Below are positions 41,570-46,071 of a DNA stretch of 46,071 nucleotides, piece by piece. Location of the stretch: the NCBI RefSeq assembly GCF_024124375.1, contig NZ_JAMXRZ010000020.1, positions 1-46,071 on the forward strand, read 5' to 3'. The notes under the pieces are model-generated. The model had not been told where the DNA came from. It made no database searches and saw only the letters and a list, made by a program, of their open reading frames with translations. Position numbers and translations under genes: made by a program. Within the stretch, counting starts at the first letter, position 1; every line of letters starts with the position of its first letter. The stretch is from Klenkia sp. PcliD-1-E (GTDB lineage: Bacteria; Actinomycetota; Actinomycetes; Mycobacteriales; Geodermatophilaceae).

Positions 41570-42746
41570 GGGGGTCGTCCGGGTCCAGGCCGAACAGCGG
41601 GTAGGCGGCGGTGCGGGCCCGGGTGACCGCGCGGTCCACGCGGCTCTCGGTGAAGGGGTCCCAGCGGGTGAAGCCGGTCCAGCCGCCCTCGGTCATCGAG
41701 CCCGGCGGCTCGATCCGCAGGCCCTTGGACAGCACGTCCCGGGCCCACGAGTCGGGAATGGCCGTGCCGGGGGCCAGCGGGTGACCGGAGGCCTCGGCGA
41801 TGAGATGGGTCCAGGCACGGGGCACGCAACGCACCAGGCCGTACCCGCCGCCACCGAGCGCCAGCCACTTGCCGTCGCAGACCTCGTGGGCGAGCTGGTG
41901 CACCGCGGCGTAGGAGGCGCGCTGGCCGTCGACGGTGAGGCCGAGGTCGGCGAGGGGGTCCTCGTGGTGGGTGTCGCAGCCGCACTGGGTGACCAGGATC
42001 TGCGGGGCGAAGGCCTTCACCACGCCGGGGACGACGGCGTGGAAGGCGCGCAGCCAGCCGGAGTCGTCGGTGCCGTTGGGCAGCGCCAGGTTGACCGCCG
42101 TCCCCGGGGCCTTGTCCGGGTCGCCGGTCTCCTCGGGGTAGCCGGTGCCGGGGAACAGGGTGAGCGGGGTCTGGTGCACGCTGACGGTGAGCACCCGGGG
42201 GTCGCTCCAGAAGGCGGCCTGCACGCCGTCGCCGTGGTGCACGTCCAGGTCGACGTAGGCGATCCGCTCGTAGCCCTGGCCCAGCAGCCAGGCGATGGCG
42301 ATCGCGGCGTCGTTGAAGACGCAGAAACCGCTGGCGAACTCGCGCATGGCGTGGTGCATGCCGCCGGCGATGTTGACCGCGTGCTGCGCCCTGCCCTCGT
42401 GGATCAGCTTCGCCGCGGTGACCGAGCCGCCGGCGATGAGCGCCGCGGACTCGTAGATGCCGTCGAAGACCGGGTTGTCCGCGCCGCCGAGGCCGTGGCC
42501 GACGCCGGTGGGGTCCGACGGCGCCCGCCGCACGGCGTCCAGGTACTCGGCGTCGTGCACCAGGGTGAGCAGGTCCTCCCCGGCGCTCTCGGGCCGGACG
42601 ACGTCGACCCGGTCGCCGGCCAGCACGCCGAGGGTGTCGGCCAGCCGCATGGTCAGGTCCAGCCGCACCGGGTGCATGGGGTGGTCACCGCCCCAGGTGT
42701 AACCGAGGTAGGCGTCGTCCCAGACCACGCTGACCCCGTCGCTCAC
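41562..42746 (-). CDS. acuC: AcuC-type protein deacetylase
   Basis: A 394-residue class I/II histone-deacetylase-like enzyme. It has GGMHHAMREFASGFCVFNDA (active-site His pair), AYVDLDVHHGDGVQ (zinc-binding Asp and His), VTVSVHQTPLTLFPGTG and the GGGGYG loop near residue 295. AcuC removes acetyl groups from acetyl-CoA synthetase. Its 8-bp overlap with the acetyltransferase gene makes writer and eraser one operon. It starts at GTG 42746, divergent from ideR, with a 143-base intergenic region that could hold an IdeR-controlled promoter; no iron box was found by eye. Confidence 0.92.
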   Translation of the reverse strand: MSDGVSVVWDDAYLGYTWGGDHPMHPVRLDLTMRLADTLGVLAGDRVDVVRPESAGEDLLTLVHDAEYLDAVRRAPSDPTGVGHGLGGADNPVFDGIYESAALIAGGSVTAAKLIHEGRAQHAVNIAGGMHHAMREFASGFCVFNDAAIAIAWLLGQGYERIAYVDLDVHHGDGVQAAFWSDPRVLTVSVHQTPLTLFPGTGYPEETGDPDKAPGTAVNLALPNGTDDSGWLRAFHAVVPGVVKAFAPQILVTQCGCDTHHEDPLADLGLTVDGQRASYAAVHQLAHEVCDGKWLALGGGGYGLVRCVPRAWTHLIAEASGHPLAPGTAIPDSWARDVLSKGLRIEPPGSMTEGGWTGFTRWDPFTESRVDRAVTRARTAAYPLFGLDPDDPRD

Positions 42747-42851
42747 TGCCCGCGTCCCCGGCGTCGTTGCCTGATCACGCGCGCGACGCTACCGCCCGTG
42801 CGGTCCGGTCGCGCCCGCTCGCGGCGACCCGGGGAGGTGGCGCGGCCCCCG

Positions 42852-42857
42852 TAGGCT
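42852..42857 (+). promoter_or_regulatory. Putative -10 box for ideR
   Basis: TAGGCT matches TANNNT and lies 32 bases before the ideR start, giving a short 5' leader with the GGAGGAG ribosome site at 42877. The -35 region is not obvious. Confidence 0.35.
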
Positions 42858-42889
42858 GGGCGCCAGACCCCTGCACGGAGGAGCCTGGC

Positions 42890-43579
42890 GTGAACGACCT
42901 CATCGACACCACCGAGATGTACCTGCGGACCATCTTCGAGCTCGAGGAGGAGGGCATCACGCCGCTGCGGGCCCGGATCGCCGAGCGGCTGCACCAGAGC
43001 GGCCCCACGGTCAGCCAGACGGTCGCCCGGATGGAGCGCGACGGCCTGCTGTCCGTCGAGGGCGACCGGCACCTGGCGCTGTCGGCCGAGGGGCGCGCCC
43101 TGGCCACCGCGGTGATGCGCAAGCACCGGTTGGCCGAGTGCCTGCTCGTCGACGTCATCGGCCTGGACTACGCCGACGTGCACGAGGAGGCCTGCCGCTG
43201 GGAGCACGTGATGAGCGAGGCGGTCGAGCGCAAGCTGCTCACGCTGCTGGGCAACCCGCAGGTCTCCCCGTTCGGCAACCCGATCCCCGGCCTGGACGCC
43301 CTCGGCGCCGACCCGGTCGCCCAGCAGGAGTCGCTGACGCTGCTGTCGACCTCCGCCACGCCCGAGGGGGCGCCCGTGGTGGTGCGCCGGATCAGCGAGC
43401 AGCTGCAGGAGGACCAGGACCTGCTGCGCGCGCTGGCCGACCAGGGCGTGCGCCCGGGCTCGACGGTGCGGGCGGTGCTCACGGGCGGGTCGGTGAGCAT
43501 CGGCGGCGCCGTCCTGCCCCCGGGGGTGGCCCAGCACGTGTTCGTCTCCCCCGCCGAGGAGCCGGTCCCCGCGCACTGA
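42890..43579 (+). CDS. ideR: Iron-dependent repressor of the DtxR/IdeR family
   Basis: A 229-residue protein with the usual three domains: an N-terminal winged helix (ARIAERLHQSGPTVSQTVAR), a metal-binding and dimer domain, and a C-terminal SH3-like domain (GSTVRAVLTGGSVSIGG). All metal ligands are present at DtxR/IdeR numbering: Met10, Cys102, Glu105 and His106 at one site; His79, Glu83 and His98 at the other. It should repress iron-uptake genes and activate storage when Fe2+ is bound. Start GTG 42890 with GGAGGAG upstream. It is divergent from acuC, and close to sigB as in mycobacteria. Confidence 0.94.
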   Translation: MNDLIDTTEMYLRTIFELEEEGITPLRARIAERLHQSGPTVSQTVARMERDGLLSVEGDRHLALSAEGRALATAVMRKHRLAECLLVDVIGLDYADVHEEACRWEHVMSEAVERKLLTLLGNPQVSPFGNPIPGLDALGADPVAQQESLTLLSTSATPEGAPVVVRRISEQLQEDQDLLRALADQGVRPGSTVRAVLTGGSVSIGGAVLPPGVAQHVFVSPAEEPVPAH

Positions 43580-43628
43580 CCCTCACGTCGTTCGCCGGGC
43601 TCATGACCTGCGCACTACGCTGGCGCGG

Positions 43629-45716
43629 GTGACGACGCCCGAGCACGACGCCCCGGTCGGGATGACCGACGAGATCGCCGCCCAGCCGCTCGACGGCGGC
43701 GGCACCGCCTTCTCCCGGCTGGCCGACGTGATGGCCCTGCCCCGGCTGTCCGGGCTGGCACTGTCCCCGGACGGCACCCGCCTGGTCACCTCGGTGGCCA
43801 CCCTGTCGCCGGACCGCACCAGCTGGCGCACCGCGCTGTGGGAGGTCGACCCCGCCGGTGCCCAGGACGCCCGCCGGCTGACCCGCAGCGCGCCCGGTGA
43901 GTCCTCGCCGGTCTTCGCCCCCGACGGCACGCTGCTGTTCACCTCCGCCCGGCCCGACCCCGACGCGGCCAAGGACGCCGGGGACCCGAAGCCCGCCCTG
44001 TGGGCGCTGGACGCCGCGGGCGGTGAGGCCCGCCGGGTGCTCGGACGCCGGCACGGCATCAGCGGTGTCACCGTCGCCGCGGACAGCGGCGACGTGGTGG
44101 TGGTGGCCACCGCGACCCCGGGCGCCGCGGACGACGAGGCCGACCACGCCCGCCGGAAGGCCCGCAAGGACGCCGGGGTGACCGCGATCCTGCACGAGAG
44201 CTACCCGGTGCGGTTCTGGGACCACGACCTCGGCCCGGCCGTCGCCCGGGCGTTGTTCGTCGGGCAGGTCACGGCGGAGGGGACGCAGCCGCAGTGGCGC
44301 GACCTCACCCCCGCTGCGGCGCCGCCGAACGGCGCCGGCGGCGACGTCGCGCTCTCCCCCGACGGCCGGTGGCTGGCCCGCGCCGAGGAGGTCCCCGAGG
44401 CGGGCGCCTCGTGGCGCAACCGGCTGGTGCTCACCGACACCGCCACCGGGGAGACCCGGGTGCTGGTCGACGACGAGCACGCCGACATCGGCTCGCCGGC
44501 GTGGTCGCCGGACTCCACGCGCGTGGTGTGCAACCGGGAGAGCGAGACCACCCAGGCCGAGCCGCCGGACCACACCCTGCTGGTCGTCGACGTCGCCTCG
44601 GGCGCCGCCACCGACCTCACCGCCGGCTTCGACCGCTGGCCCTCGGCGCCGCAGTTCGACGCCGCCGGGGAGGCCGTCTACTTCCTCGCCGACGACGACG
44701 GCCGGCACGCGGTGTTCCGGGTGGTGCCCGGCGAGGCGCCGGTGCGGCTGACCCGGGACGGCGCCTACTCCGACCTGCAGGTGGCCCGCGACGGGTCGGC
44801 GCTGTACGCGCTGCGCTCGGCGTTCGACCACCCGCCGGCCCCGGTCCGGCTGGACCCGGTCGCCACCGACCAGCAGCCCGACCCGCTGCCCAACCCGGGC
44901 ACCGTCGCGGCCCTGCCGGGCACCCTGCGCGAGCTGCGCGCGACCGCCGCCGACGGCGTCGAGGTGCAGTCGTGGCTCGTGCTGCCCGAGGGTGCGTCCG
45001 CGGAGGCGCCGGCGCCGCTGCTGCTGTGGATCCACGGCGGCCCGCTGATGAGCTGGAACGGCTGGTCGTGGCGCTGGCTGCCGTGGGTGATGGCCGCGCA
45101 GGGCTACGCCGTGCTGCTGCCCAACCCGGCGCTGTCGCAGGGCTTCGGGCAGGACTTCGTCCGCCGCGGCTGGGGCAGCTGGGGCGGGGCGCCCTACACC
45201 GACCTGATGGCCGCCACCGACGCCGCGGTCGAGCTGCCGGAGGTCGACGGCACCCGCACCGCGGCCATGGGTGGCTCCTTCGGCGGCTACATGGCCAACT
45301 GGGTGGCCACCCGGACCGACCGGTTCGACGCGATCGTGACCCACGCCAGCCTGTGGCACCTCGACGGGTTCATCGGCGCCACCGACGCGGCGTTCTACTG
45401 GGAGAAGGAGTTCGGCGACCCGCTGACCGAGCCGGCGCGCTACGAGCAGAACTCGCCGCACCGCTACGCGGACGCCATCACCACCCCGGTGCTGGTCATC
45501 CACGGCGACAAGGACTACCGGGTGCCGATCGGCGAGGGCCTGCGGCTCTGGTACGACCTGCAGAAGCGCGGGGTCCCCTCGAAGTTCCTGTACTTCCCGG
45601 ACGAGAACCACTGGGTGCTGACCCCGGGGAACCACACGGTCTGGTACGAGACGGTGCTGGCGTTCCTGGCCGAGCACGTGCTCGGCGAGGACTGGTCACG
45701 CCCCGAGCTCCTCTGA
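43629..45716 (+). CDS. S9-family serine peptidase (acylaminoacyl-peptidase type)
   Basis: A 695-residue cytoplasmic peptidase without a signal. Residues 30-400 form a beta-propeller that screens substrates (LALSPDGTRLVTSVA, VALSPDGRWLARAEE). The C-terminal 250 residues are the alpha/beta hydrolase: LLLWIHGGPLMSWNG gives the oxyanion region, GGSFGGYM the nucleophile Ser550, HGDKDYRVP Asp629 and DENHWV His661. It should cleave short peptides or N-acylated ends. GTG start at 43629. The 3' end overlaps the DUF4192 gene by 21 bp in convergent orientation. Confidence 0.9.
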   Translation: MTTPEHDAPVGMTDEIAAQPLDGGGTAFSRLADVMALPRLSGLALSPDGTRLVTSVATLSPDRTSWRTALWEVDPAGAQDARRLTRSAPGESSPVFAPDGTLLFTSARPDPDAAKDAGDPKPALWALDAAGGEARRVLGRRHGISGVTVAADSGDVVVVATATPGAADDEADHARRKARKDAGVTAILHESYPVRFWDHDLGPAVARALFVGQVTAEGTQPQWRDLTPAAAPPNGAGGDVALSPDGRWLARAEEVPEAGASWRNRLVLTDTATGETRVLVDDEHADIGSPAWSPDSTRVVCNRESETTQAEPPDHTLLVVDVASGAATDLTAGFDRWPSAPQFDAAGEAVYFLADDDGRHAVFRVVPGEAPVRLTRDGAYSDLQVARDGSALYALRSAFDHPPAPVRLDPVATDQQPDPLPNPGTVAALPGTLRELRATAADGVEVQSWLVLPEGASAEAPAPLLLWIHGGPLMSWNGWSWRWLPWVMAAQGYAVLLPNPALSQGFGQDFVRRGWGSWGGAPYTDLMAATDAAVELPEVDGTRTAAMGGSFGGYMANWVATRTDRFDAIVTHASLWHLDGFIGATDAAFYWEKEFGDPLTEPARYEQNSPHRYADAITTPVLVIHGDKDYRVPIGEGLRLWYDLQKRGVPSKFLYFPDENHWVLTPGNHTVWYETVLAFLAEHVLGEDWSRPELL

Positions 45717-46071
45717 GACCTGCTCGGACGCCGCCGCGGTGAGCCACTGGCGGACCACCGACGGCGGCAGCCCGGCGTCCAGGCCGTCGGCCAGCAGCCG
45801 GGCCAGCCCGTAGGACGGCTGCGCGACCAGGGCGCGGTCCAGCGCCGCCCGGGCGGTGGTGCCGTCGCCGCGCGCCCAGGCTGCTGCCGCCAGCAGGGTG
45901 GCCGGGGGCGCGGTGAGCGGGTCGGGCAGCCGGCGGGTGAGCTCGAGCCACAGGGCGGCCGCAGCGCACGCGTCGGGCCCGACGGTGAGCACGGCGGCCC
46001 GGTCGCGCACCTCCACGTCGGTGAGCGCCCACCCGAGCTCGGCCACGTCGTGGTCGGCCAACGACGCGGTG
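45696..46071 (-). CDS. DUF4192-family protein, 5' end outside the window
   Basis: The last 125 residues of a longer protein. LADHDVAELGWALTDVEVRD, LWLELTRRLPDPLTAPPATL, AWARGDGTTARAALDRALVA and LARLLADGLDAGLPPSVVRQ fit the C-terminal half of the actinobacterial DUF4192 family, whose function is unknown. The frame remains open to the window edge. The end overlaps the S9 peptidase stop by 21 bases. Confidence 0.75.
   Translation of the reverse strand, partial: TASLADHDVAELGWALTDVEVRDRAAVLTVGPDACAAAALWLELTRRLPDPLTAPPATLLAAAAWARGDGTTARAALDRALVAQPSYGLARLLADGLDAGLPPSVVRQWLTAAASEQVSEELGA

Noticed and set aside
38984-41626. 880-codon plus-strand open frame opposite the acetyltransferase gene
   Set aside because: Antisense shadow: His/Gln/Gly-rich, no motifs, while the minus strand carries full GNAT, CoA-binding and ATP-grasp motifs.

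Overview
The window is about 70% GC, uses GTG starts freely, and carries dtd, a group-2 sigma factor, ideR, acuC and DUF4192 genes typical of high-GC Actinobacteria. I infer a member of the Geodermatophilaceae or close relatives, from gene content only.

Layout. (1) 1-4907: a short repeat patch and a 1508-residue protein joining a winged helix, a nucleoside-phosphorylase domain, a helical-repeat region and a PIN-like domain. (2) 5175-8556: a stretch lower in GC than its surroundings, with a 5'-truncated Rhs tip carrying a CdiA-type toxin, its likely immunity gene, and an orphan immunity-like gene. (3) 8711-21624: a secreted alpha/beta hydrolase with a small membrane protein; two TIR/transmembrane/beta-propeller proteins co-transcribed with a lipoprotein; a divergent SLOG (LSDAT) protein; and a PASTA membrane protein with a two-TM/Rossmann/RyR protein. 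(4) 22675-36720: a large Ter stress cluster with HAD, a PRTase/TRSP/StiP/PELOTA fusion, an HpcH-like lyase, several TerD paralogues, TelA, TerA, a TerD-PD-(D/E)XK fusion and TerC. (5) 37166-46071: conserved chromosomal core with dtd, sigB, a GNAT/acyl-CoA synthetase, acuC, ideR, an S9 peptidase and DUF4192.

The main structural observation is that blocks 1-4 are separated from each other and from the core by copies of one sequence. Four copies (5175-5279, 8351-8455, 22429-22533, 37036-37140) are each exactly 105 bp, share orientation, and encode the same first 35 or so codons of an HhH-GPD-type base-excision repair protein. All stop at the same point, just after the codons for LLDQHV. A fifth copy retains only the core (7438-7461). 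The copy at 37 kb lies directly beside dtd and is probably the native 5' end. The simplest reading is repeated site-specific insertion into this gene, each insert bringing a replacement 5' end, so that unrelated toxin, immunity and stress cassettes have piled up in tandem. No recombinase is visible in the window, so this remains an inference.

The cargo is consistent with a conflict/defence and stress island: nucleotide-centric sensors (TIR, SLOG, PNP, RyR), nucleases (PIN, PD-(D/E)XK, CdiA-type toxin) and the Ter nucleoside-metabolite pathway.
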